DNA of 7,586 nt, from assembly GCA_919902475.1 (NCBI GenBank), contig CAKKRA010000281.1, positions 1,211-8,796 on the forward strand, given 5' to 3'. Below the pieces are notes generated by a model that was not told the DNA's origin, searched no databases, and saw only the letters and a program-made list of their open reading frames with translations. Shown here one piece after another: positions 1-5,825 of this stretch; positions within the stretch are counted from its first letter, which is position 1, and every line of letters begins with the position of its first letter. Both the position numbers and the translations under genes were made by a program. The DNA comes from Nitrospiria bacterium. GTDB taxonomy: Bacteria; Nitrospirota; CAKKRA01; 9FT-COMBO-42-15.

Positions 1-5
1 ATAGA

Positions 6-50
6 GGGGAAAGTTTCCCCCTTTGAAAAAGGGGGATTAAGGGGGATTTT
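6..50. repeat. GC-rich palindromic repeat downstream of folK
   Basis: Positions 17-24 (CCCCCTTT) pair with 28-35 (AAAGGGGG) around a 3-nt loop, and a further GGGGGATTTT arm lies at 41-50. A second, mutually exclusive hairpin pairs GGGGAAA (6-12) with TTTCCCC (14-20). The run resembles the copy at 586-629 (poly-C/TTT/AAA/poly-G core with a GGGGGATT outer arm), but the left outer arm is missing. It lies 49 bp past the folK stop. There is no T-tract on the minus strand after either stem, so a terminator role is unproven. Elements of this style are known as dispersed intergenic repeats in several bacterial phyla; membership of that family is my inference. Confidence 0.75.
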
Positions 51-98
51 AAAACTAATTAACACTACTTTATCATAATAGGATTTAATACGTCTGTA

Positions 99-641
99 TT
101 ACTTTATCTTTTTTACAATACCTTTCTCAGTAATAGCAACCGTAAGGCCTGCAATTTTCTTCTTTAGCACCGGATGAACAGCATCAAGCGCAATATCTGA
201 TAAGGGCTTTAATACAAAACTTCTCTTGTGCATCTCCGGGTGCGGTATCTTTAACTCTGTTGTATCTATTATATCATTATTGTATAGGAGTATATCAAGG
301 TCTATTATTCGGGTGCCGTATTTTATCTTTCTCTCTCTGCCGAGTTCTGATTCAATTGCATGGCAGAGCAAAAGGAGTTCCTGAGGATTTAAATCTGTTT
401 CTATTTCAACAGCACAGTTTACAAACCATTCCTGCTCTTTATAGCCGACTGGTTCTGTTTCATAGAAATCTGAAATCTTTGTAGCCTTTATCTGAGGGTT
501 CTCTTTTAAAAGCTCAATTGCCTTTTTGCAGTTTTCAATCTTGTCGCCTATGTTTGAGCCTATGCCAAGATATGCCTTCTTTTTAAATCCCCCCTCGCCC
601 CCCTTTACTAAAGGGGGGATGGGGGGATTATTTTCATTCAC
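99..641 (-). CDS. folK: 2-amino-4-hydroxy-6-hydroxymethyldihydropteridine pyrophosphokinase (HPPK)
   Basis: FolK transfers pyrophosphate from ATP to 6-hydroxymethyl-7,8-dihydropterin in cytosolic folate synthesis. The 180-residue product shows the family pattern: LGIGSNIGDK (about 25-34), YETEPVG (60-66), QEWFVNCA (70-77), the LGRER and YGTRIIDLDILLY block (100-120) with the two metal-binding aspartates D114 and D116, and IPHPEMHKRSFVL (132-144). The core begins near residue 20. Residues 5-19 (NPPIPPLVKGGEGGF) are the translation of a palindromic repeat lying in the gene. The start is GTG, overlapping the dapL TGA, with AGAGGA (652-657) about 10 nt upstream. An ATG at 635-637 is in another frame and hits a stop within the repeat. 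I see no other usable start before the core. It is the last gene of the lysine operon seen here and is probably translationally coupled to dapL. Identity is certain; the exact N-terminus is less so. Confidence 0.95.
   Translation of the reverse strand: MNENNPPIPPLVKGGEGGFKKKAYLGIGSNIGDKIENCKKAIELLKENPQIKATKISDFYETEPVGYKEQEWFVNCAVEIETDLNPQELLLLCHAIESELGRERKIKYGTRIIDLDILLYNNDIIDTTELKIPHPEMHKRSFVLKPLSDIALDAVHPVLKKKIAGLTVAITEKGIVKKIK
586..629. repeat. GC-rich palindromic repeat inside the 5' end of folK
   Basis: This is a 44-bp near-perfect inverted repeat. AATCCCCCC (586-594) pairs with GGGGGGATT (621-629), and CCCCCCTTTA (598-607) pairs with TAAAGGGGGG (609-618) around a single central base, C608. 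A small 3x2 internal mismatch (595-597 against 619-620) separates the two stems. On the minus strand it is read in frame as NPPIPPLVKGGEGGF of FolK. In the mRNA, a roughly 19-bp GC-rich hairpin would begin only about 10 nt after the folK start codon. It resembles the copy at 6-50, so the two lie on either side of the folK core. Confidence 0.9.
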
Positions 642-1804
642 AGTTTCTTCATCCTCTCAATTGCCTCTAACATCCGCTCCTTTTTTACAGTTAAGGCAAT
701 GCGCACATAGCCCTCTCCATCATCTCCAAAGCCGTTGCCTGGTGTTGTTACAATGCCTGCCTTGTTTAAAAGATGCGCTGTATAATCTGCTGATGTAAAG
801 CCCTTAGGAGTCCTGAGCCACACATAAAAGGTTGCCTTTGGTATTTCAAACTCTATGCCCAAAGACTTTAATCCTGCAACAAGGACATCGCGCCTCTCCT
901 GATACACCTTTCTGATATCTTCTACAATAGACTGGTCGCATGTCATGGCCTCTATGCCTGCCTCCTGAACCACCTCAAATACGCCTGAGTCAAGATTGCT
1001 TTTCACCTTTCCCAATGCAGAGATTATCTCTTTATTGCCTACCGCAAATCCTATTCTCCAGCCTGTCATATTATAGGTCTTTGAAAGGGAATGGAATTCT
1101 ATGCCGACCTCTTTTGCGCCATCCACCTCAAGAAAGCTAATTGGCTTGTAATCGTCAAAATATATCTCTGAATATGCTGCATCATGCGCAACAATAATGT
1201 TGTTCTTTACTGCAAAATCAATCACCCTATTGTAGAAATCCTTTTCTGCTATTGCAGATGTCGGGTTGTTAGGATAATTTATAAACAGGATTTTTGCCTT
1301 TTTTGCAATATCCTTTGGTATGGCATCTAAGTCAGGCAGAAAATTATTCTCTTTTTTAAGGGGCATGATGAATGGCTGGCCGCCTGCAAAAAGGGTCCCT
1401 GCGCTGTAAACCGGATATGCAGGGCTCGGAACAAGCGCGATATCACCGGAATTTATATATGCAAACGGAAAGTGCCCTATGCCTTCTTTAGAGCCGATGA
1501 GTGTCAGGACCTCATCCTCCGGATTTAGTTTTACATTGAATCTGCTTTTATACCAGTCTGCCACTGCCTGCCTGAAAATGAGCAGGCCTTCATAGGATGG
1601 ATACTGGTGATACTTTTCGTTCTTAACTGCCTCCTGCAGCCTCTTTACTATATTTGGCGGCGTTGGTATATCCGGGTCGCCTATGCCGAGATTTATTATA
1701 TCAATGCCTTTTTTAACTGCCTCCTGCTTCATCTTGTCAATAGAGGCAAAGAGGTATGGTGGAAGATTCTTTATCCTTTCTGCCCGTTCCACTTTAACTT
1801 TCAA
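638..1804 (-). CDS. dapL: LL-diaminopimelate aminotransferase
   Basis: DapL converts tetrahydrodipicolinate plus glutamate directly to LL-diaminopimelate, bypassing the succinyl- or acetyl-blocked steps. This 388-residue class I/II PLP aminotransferase has NLPPYLFASID near the N-terminus, LGIGDPDIPTP (39-49), YHQYPSYEGLLIFRQAV (65-81), NYPNNPT (176-182), D208 and Y211 for the cofactor ring, the PLP lysine K242 in HSLSKTYNMTGWR, and R368 in YVRIALT for the substrate carboxylate. Length and sequence suit the shorter bacterial DapL type rather than the plant/cyanobacterial one. The start is TTG with AAAGGAG about 10 nt upstream; an in-frame TAA lies just above and no ATG or GTG intervenes. A GTG at codon 5 is possible but about 22 nt from that site. 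It lies 19 bp after dapB and overlaps folK. Placement beside dapA and dapB, with no dapD/C/E, supports DapL over a generic aminotransferase. Confidence 0.93.
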   Translation of the reverse strand: MKVKVERAERIKNLPPYLFASIDKMKQEAVKKGIDIINLGIGDPDIPTPPNIVKRLQEAVKNEKYHQYPSYEGLLIFRQAVADWYKSRFNVKLNPEDEVLTLIGSKEGIGHFPFAYINSGDIALVPSPAYPVYSAGTLFAGGQPFIMPLKKENNFLPDLDAIPKDIAKKAKILFINYPNNPTSAIAEKDFYNRVIDFAVKNNIIVAHDAAYSEIYFDDYKPISFLEVDGAKEVGIEFHSLSKTYNMTGWRIGFAVGNKEIISALGKVKSNLDSGVFEVVQEAGIEAMTCDQSIVEDIRKVYQERRDVLVAGLKSLGIEFEIPKATFYVWLRTPKGFTSADYTAHLLNKAGIVTTPGNGFGDDGEGYVRIALTVKKERMLEAIERMKKL

Positions 1805-1823
1805 TATAGGTTTTCTCCTTTCG

Positions 1824-2627
1824 TTATTTTAATCCAAGCACATCCATCATACTATAAAGCCCTGGCTTCTGCTTTACCACCCACTTTGCAGCGCGGATTG
1901 CGCCCCTTGCAAAATTGTCCCTTGTGTGCGCGCGGTGCGTAACCTCTATGCGCTCGCCCATTCCGCCGAAGATGACTGTATGTTCGCCGACAATATCTCC
2001 AGCACGCACAGTCTGTATGCCTATCTCCCTCTTTTTTCTTTCGCCTATTATGCCATGCCGTGCATAGATGCCTACTTCTTTGAGATTTCTGTTCAATGCC
2101 TCTGCAATCACCTCTGCCATCTTTAACGCAGTTCCGCTCGGCGCATCCTTTTTAAATCTGTGATGCGCCTCTACTATCTCAATATCATAATCATCGCCGA
2201 GTATCTTCGCAATGTCAGCAATGGTCTTGAACACAAGATTCACGCCTACGCTCATATTAGGCGCCATTACACAAGGAATGGTTTTTGTAAGCCCTTTTAC
2301 CTCTTCTAATTCATCATTTGAAAAACCTGTTGTTCCAATAACAAATGGTATCTTTCTTATTGAGGCTATCCTGAGATTTTCAATTGTAGATTTTGGCATA
2401 GTAAACTCAATAACAACCTCTGAATCATCAATTATCTTGGAAAGGTTGTCTGTAATGGATATGCCCACCTTCCCCCACATAGCAGACTCGCCGGCATCCT
2501 TTCCAACAGACTGATGCCCCTGTCTTTCTATTGCGCCTGACAGGCTGATACCGTCTGTCTCCTGAATAAGCGCTATTATCCTTGAGCCCATCCTTCCTGC
2601 TGCGCCGTTTACTATTGTCTTGACCAT
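1824..2627 (-). CDS. dapB: 4-hydroxy-tetrahydrodipicolinate reductase
   Basis: DapB reduces the DapA product to tetrahydrodipicolinate with NAD(P)H in the cytosol. The 267-residue protein has the Rossmann motif VNGAAGRMG (6-14), IGTTG (97-101), APNMSVGVN (122-130), and the active-site block EAHHRFKKDAPSGTA (153-167) with H155, H156, K159 and the SGT substrate loop. Length is typical for the family. The start chosen is the ATG at 2625-2627, with AGAGGA (2636-2641) 8 nt upstream. The frame stays open to 2684 and would add LPLRERVRVRG-type residues, but those are translated repeat, so the longer version is rejected. The gene follows dapA across a 109-bp gap full of palindromes and precedes dapL by 19 bp. 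Confidence 0.96.
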   Translation of the reverse strand: MVKTIVNGAAGRMGSRIIALIQETDGISLSGAIERQGHQSVGKDAGESAMWGKVGISITDNLSKIIDDSEVVIEFTMPKSTIENLRIASIRKIPFVIGTTGFSNDELEEVKGLTKTIPCVMAPNMSVGVNLVFKTIADIAKILGDDYDIEIVEAHHRFKKDAPSGTALKMAEVIAEALNRNLKEVGIYARHGIIGERKKREIGIQTVRAGDIVGEHTVIFGGMGERIEVTHRAHTRDNFARGAIRAAKWVVKQKPGLYSMMDVLGLK

Positions 2628-2640
2628 GGTAGTTTTCCTC

Positions 2641-2680
2641 TCACCCCTCACCCTAACCCTCTCCCGCAAGGGGAGAGGGA
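2641..2680. repeat. GC-rich palindromic repeat just upstream of dapB
   Basis: CCCTCTCCC (2657-2665) pairs with GGGAGAGGG (2671-2679) over a GCAAG loop, preceded by CACCCCTCACCCTAACC. The minus strand reads as LPLRERVRVRG in the dapB frame, a peptide that often appears as a translated dispersed repeat. The element abuts the dapB Shine-Dalgarno AGAGGA, whose last base is the first base of the repeat. It lies between two operon genes and has no T-tract, so it is not an evident terminator. Confidence 0.85.
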
Positions 2681-2690
2681 ACATTATTGT

Positions 2691-2730
2691 TTCCCCTCCC
2701 TTGATGGGAGGGGATAAAGGGGAGGGTGAA
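2691..2730. repeat. second GC-rich palindrome in the dapA-dapB gap
   Basis: TCCCCTCCC (2692-2700) pairs perfectly with GGGAGGGGA (2706-2714) around TTGAT, followed by AAAGGGGAGGGTGAA. AGGGTGA (2723-2729) is complementary to TCACCCT (2648-2654) in the neighbouring repeat, so both hairpins could sit inside one larger cruciform-like fold closed by this 7-bp stem. It begins seven bases downstream of the dapA stop on the minus strand. Confidence 0.82.
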
Positions 2731-2736
2731 ATATTT

Positions 2737-3612
2737 TTATGATATCAGCCCGTATTCCTTTAATCCATTTTTCAGCTTCTCTAAGTTTGCATCTGACATC
2801 TGGCAGAGCGGAAGACGAAAATCTGCTGTGCATTTTCCCATTAATGATAAAGCTGTCTTTACTGGGATCGGATTTGTCTCGCAGAACATCAGGCCGTGCA
2901 GACTAAATGTTTTATAGTGCAGCCTGTTCGCCTCTTTTAAATCTCCCTTTTCAAATGCATCCCACATTGCAGACATATCCTTTGGTATGATATTTGCTGT
3001 AACAGATATCACGCCCTTGCCGCCTACAGCATAAGTGGGAAGCGCAGTAAAGTCATCGCCGGATAAGACTGCGATATTATCCCCGCAGAGCTGTATGGTC
3101 TCGCTTATCTGCTGTAATGAGCCTGTTGCCTCTTTTATTGCAGCTATATTTTTTATCTCTGACAGCCTTGCAACTGTTTGCGGGAGCATATTCACGCCTG
3201 TCCTCCCGGGGACATTGTATAGGACAAGCGGTATATCAACATCCTCTGCAATCTTTTTATAATGCCTGTATAACCCCTCTTGTGTAGGCTTGTTATAATA
3301 TGGCGTTATCAGAAGCGCTGCATCTGCCTTTGCCTTTTTTGCATGCTTTGTGAGCATTACTGCCTCATCTGTGCTGTTTGAGCCAGTGCCGGCAATAACA
3401 GGCACCCTTCCTTTAACTGCCTCAACTGTAAATTCTATTACACGGTTGTGCTCCTCGTATGAAAGCGTTGCTGACTCGCCAGTTGTGCCGCAAGGCACAA
3501 TACCATCTGTGCCATTTGATATCTGAAACTCTATTAAATCTCCTAAAGCCTTTTCATCTACCTTTCCATTTTTAAATGGCGTTACAATTGCCACCATTGA
3601 ACCCTTAAACAT
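2737..3612 (-). CDS. dapA: 4-hydroxy-tetrahydrodipicolinate synthase
   Basis: DapA condenses pyruvate with aspartate semialdehyde, the first committed step to diaminopimelate and lysine. The 291-residue product is a full-length TIM-barrel aldolase of the DHDPS/NAL family. It has CGTTGESATL (41-50; T43, T44), YYNKPTQEG (105-113), LYNVPGRTG (131-139; Y132, R137), the Schiff-base lysine K160 in AAIKEATGS, and SGDD (184-187). These match the DHDPS catalytic triad and substrate arginine, and the dap neighbours support DHDPS over N-acetylneuraminate lyase. The ATG is preceded by AAGGAGGGA at a good distance. It starts 12 bp after the dapF stop. Whether it is feedback-inhibited by lysine cannot be read with confidence. 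Confidence 0.96.
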   Translation of the reverse strand: MFKGSMVAIVTPFKNGKVDEKALGDLIEFQISNGTDGIVPCGTTGESATLSYEEHNRVIEFTVEAVKGRVPVIAGTGSNSTDEAVMLTKHAKKAKADAALLITPYYNKPTQEGLYRHYKKIAEDVDIPLVLYNVPGRTGVNMLPQTVARLSEIKNIAAIKEATGSLQQISETIQLCGDNIAVLSGDDFTALPTYAVGGKGVISVTANIIPKDMSAMWDAFEKGDLKEANRLHYKTFSLHGLMFCETNPIPVKTALSLMGKCTADFRLPLCQMSDANLEKLKNGLKEYGLIS

Positions 3613-3624
3613 CTTAATCCCTCC

Positions 3625-4461
3625 TTACATCCATGCTTCCTTACATATTTTCCCTGTATATATAATCCTCGCCTCTCCTTCTAAAAATACATTGGAGAAT
3701 TCCTTGCCATCCCAGTCAAAATATACCTTTAATGTCATGCCGCCTTTTGTTAATACAGAAACTGGGGATGCCACAAGGCCCTTTGCGCCGGCAATCAAGG
3801 CAGCAGCAACAGAGCCTGTGCCGCACGCTAAGGTCTCGTCCTCAACACCGCGCTCATATGTCCTTATCTTTAATTTATGAGTTCCCGCAACCTTAACAAA
3901 GTTTGCGTTTGTGCCAGCAGGCTGAAACAGCTCATGGTTTCTTGTCCTTCTTCCTGTATTAAAGACATCGGCGTTTTCAATGTCCTTTACAAAATAGACA
4001 ACATGGGGAACACCGGTGTTTAAACTGCATGCCTGATGATTTGCACCTTCTAAAGGCACATTAAAATCAAGCCTTAAGTCCCTCGGCTGTGTAAGCTGGA
4101 CTTTAACACTCTTGCCCTTTAGCTCTGCCTTTATTATACCTGCCTTTGTGTCAAAGGACATCTGCTTTCCTGCAATCTTATTCACATAGGCAAACCTTGC
4201 AGCGCATCTGCTTCCATTGCCGCACATATCTGCCTCGCTTCCATCAGCATTAAAGTACCGCCATTTGAAGTTCGCCTTGTCAGAATTTTCAATCAGTATA
4301 AGTCCGTCTGCGCCAACAGAGAATCTTCTCCTGCACACATTGATTATAAAGTCCTTTATATCATCTGCATTGAGAATGCCTTTTCTATTATCAATAATAA
4401 TAAAGTCATTGCCAGTGCCTGACAGCTTTGTAAAAGGTATCTTCTTTTTTAGCTCAGAAAT
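3625..4461 (-). CDS. dapF: diaminopimelate epimerase, apparent ATT start
   Basis: DapF interconverts LL- and meso-diaminopimelate with two catalytic cysteines and no cofactor. Reading from the ATT at 4459-4461 gives 278 residues, the usual family length, beginning (M)SELKKKIPFTKLSGTGNDF with the conserved GTGNDF motif (15-20). Then follow VGADGLI (49-55), the first cysteine C80 in MCGNGSRC, and the second, C213, in LACGTGS. The first conventional start in frame is a GTG at 4338, but it would remove 41 residues including GTGNDF. Upstream, an in-frame TGA (4492-4494) is followed by ten codons with no ATG, GTG or TTG. GGAGGT (4468-4473) lies 6 nt before the ATT, an ideal spacing. The gene overlaps lysA by 13 bp, so coupling is likely. 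A sequencing error or an extreme alternative start remains possible, but the enzyme itself looks intact. Confidence 0.92.
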   Translation of the reverse strand: MSELKKKIPFTKLSGTGNDFIIIDNRKGILNADDIKDFIINVCRRRFSVGADGLILIENSDKANFKWRYFNADGSEADMCGNGSRCAARFAYVNKIAGKQMSFDTKAGIIKAELKGKSVKVQLTQPRDLRLDFNVPLEGANHQACSLNTGVPHVVYFVKDIENADVFNTGRRTRNHELFQPAGTNANFVKVAGTHKLKIRTYERGVEDETLACGTGSVAAALIAGAKGLVASPVSVLTKGGMTLKVYFDWDGKEFSNVFLEGEARIIYTGKICKEAWM

Positions 4462-5708
4462 GACGGCACCTCCTCTTTTATAAGCATATCCTCATAATTC
4501 TGCCTATTTCTTATAACATGATAATCCCTGCCTTTTACCATCACCTCTGCAATCAATGGCCTTGAATTGTAATTTGATGACATGGATGAGCCGTATGCTC
4601 CAGCGCTCATCACAGCAAGGAAATCTCCCTGCTCACATTCTATATCCCTGTTCTTTCCAAGAAAGTCCCCTGATTCGCATATCGGGCCGACAATATCTGC
4701 TTTAAACTTTTTTATGGCCTTCTTGCGCACAGGGATTATATTGTGATACGCGCTGTAAAGGCTCGGCCTTATCAAATCATTCATCCCTGCATCCACAATC
4801 ACAAAATTCTTTCTCCCGCTCTTTTTAAGATACAAAACCTTTGTTACAAGTATGCCTGCATTGCCAGCAAGAACCCTTCCGGGCTCTAAGATTAATGTAT
4901 AATCCATCTTCTTGCCCTTTATCAAAGGCACGATTGCCTTTGCAAGCTCCTTTGGCGCAGGAGGCTCTTCATCTTTATATGTAATCCCAAGCCCGCCGCC
5001 GACATCTATGTATTTTATATTTATCCCCTCTTTTTTCAGATTATCTGCAAGCTGGAGTATCCTTTTTAAGGCATCTACAAATGGGGAAATCTCTGTAAGC
5101 TGCGAGCCGATATGTTTATGGATGCCGACTATCTCAACATTAGAGAGCCCTGTTGCAACCTGATAGCACTCTAATGCCTCCTCAATGGGTATGCCAAACT
5201 TGTTTTTCTTCAGGCCTGTTGAGATGTACGGATGTGTCTTTGGGTCAATATCAGGATTCACCCTTAATGCAATCCTTGCCTTGACGCCGATCCTGCCTGC
5301 TATCTCATCTATCTTTTTAAGCTCCTCAGAAGACTCAACATTGAACATTAAAATGCCTGCATATAAGGCAGCATGTATCTCATCATTGGTCTTTCCAACG
5401 CCTGCATATACAATCTTTTCTGGCTGAACCCCTGCCTTTAAAGCGCGGAAGAGTTCGCCGCCTGATACAATATCTGCGCCGCCGCCCTCATTAGCAAAAA
5501 GCCTTAACACGGAAATGTTGGGATTTGCCTTAACAGCAAAGCAGATAATATGCGGTATGCCGGAGAATGCCTCGTCAAAATGTTTAAAATGATTTGTCAG
5601 CGTCCTGTGGCTGTAGAGGTAAAATGGCGTTCCTATATCCTCTGCAATCTTTGCAATTGATACACCTTCGCAGAACAGCTCCTCGCCTTTGTAATTAAAG
5701 TCATGCAT
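4449..5708 (-). CDS. lysA: diaminopimelate decarboxylase
   Basis: LysA removes CO2 from meso-diaminopimelate to give L-lysine, the last step of the pathway, using PLP. The 419-residue fold-type III enzyme has the PLP lysine K60 in FAVKANPN, GADIVSGGEL (77-86), HIGSQ (199-203), the phosphate-binding GGGLG (237-241), EPGR (275-278), CESGDFLG (344-351) with the active-site cysteine contributed across the dimer, and AGAYGSSMSSNYNSRP (369-384) with Y372. Length is typical. The ATG is preceded by AAGGG at 11 nt, a modest site. It is the first gene of the leftward operon and starts about 30 nt from the predicted transcription start. It overlaps dapF by 13 bp. Confidence 0.96.
   Translation of the reverse strand: MHDFNYKGEELFCEGVSIAKIAEDIGTPFYLYSHRTLTNHFKHFDEAFSGIPHIICFAVKANPNISVLRLFANEGGGADIVSGGELFRALKAGVQPEKIVYAGVGKTNDEIHAALYAGILMFNVESSEELKKIDEIAGRIGVKARIALRVNPDIDPKTHPYISTGLKKNKFGIPIEEALECYQVATGLSNVEIVGIHKHIGSQLTEISPFVDALKRILQLADNLKKEGINIKYIDVGGGLGITYKDEEPPAPKELAKAIVPLIKGKKMDYTLILEPGRVLAGNAGILVTKVLYLKKSGRKNFVIVDAGMNDLIRPSLYSAYHNIIPVRKKAIKKFKADIVGPICESGDFLGKNRDIECEQGDFLAVMSAGAYGSSMSSNYNSRPLIAEVMVKGRDYHVIRNRQNYEDMLIKEEVPSFLS
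4459..4475 (-). promoter_or_regulatory. strong ribosome binding site with ATT start for dapF
   Basis: The minus strand reads AGAGGAGGT, then GCCGTC, then ATT. GGAGGT at 4468-4473 is a near-consensus Shine-Dalgarno sequence at 6-nt spacing. It lies inside the last codons of lysA, so ribosomes terminating at the lysA TAA (4449-4451) are already at the site. This decides the start in the absence of any canonical codon. Confidence 0.75.
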
Positions 5709-5744
5709 TGTCTGAATTGCCCTTATTTTTAGGAGTTTTATCTG

Positions 5745-5773
5745 TTTTTAACATACGATAGCTGAAATGTCAA
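5745..5773 (-). promoter_or_regulatory. putative sigma-70 promoter of the lysA-folK operon
   Basis: On the minus strand a perfect TTGACA (5768-5773) is followed after 17 bp by TAAAAA (5745-5750, 4 of 6 to consensus). Transcription would start near 5738, leaving a leader of about 30 nt before lysA. That is too short for a lysine riboswitch or leader peptide. Prediction only. Confidence 0.55.
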
Positions 5774-5787
5774 ATGGAAAAAATGGC

Positions 5788-5816
5788 TTGACAAAAATGG
5801 CGTAGTATCCTAACAT
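5788..5816 (+). promoter_or_regulatory. putative sigma-70 promoter of the polyprenyl synthase gene
   Basis: A perfect TTGACA (5788-5793), a 17-bp spacer and TAACAT (5811-5816, 4 of 6). The expected start point is about 5822-5825, directly before the ATG at 5826, so the message would be leaderless or have a leader of a few bases. The -35 boxes of the two divergent promoters form an inverted TGTCAA/TTGACA pair 14 bp apart. Confidence 0.6.
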
Positions 5817-5825
5817 TGTAAGACT

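Noticed and set aside
1..60. Rho-independent terminator for the lysine operon
   Set aside because: The GC-rich stems are not followed by a T-run on the minus strand, and they look like a dispersed repeat.
2628..2684. Longer dapB starting at 2684
   Set aside because: The extra residues (PLPLRERVRVRG and so on) are translated repeat, the ATG at 2627 has its own Shine-Dalgarno sequence, and the shorter protein matches family length.
940..3880. Plus-strand open frames of 60-110 codons opposite dapL, dapB, dapA and dapF
   Set aside because: They lie antisense to well-supported enzymes, lack ribosome binding sites and show no recognisable domains.
3625..4338. dapF as a 237-residue protein starting at the GTG at 4338
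   Set aside because: It would lose the conserved GTGNDF substrate-binding segment. The same frame upstream encodes it without a stop back to 4491.
5709..5745. Lysine riboswitch (L-box) or leader peptide upstream of lysA
   Set aside because: The predicted leader is about 30 nt, and the whole divergent gap is 117 bp with two promoters in it, so there is no room.
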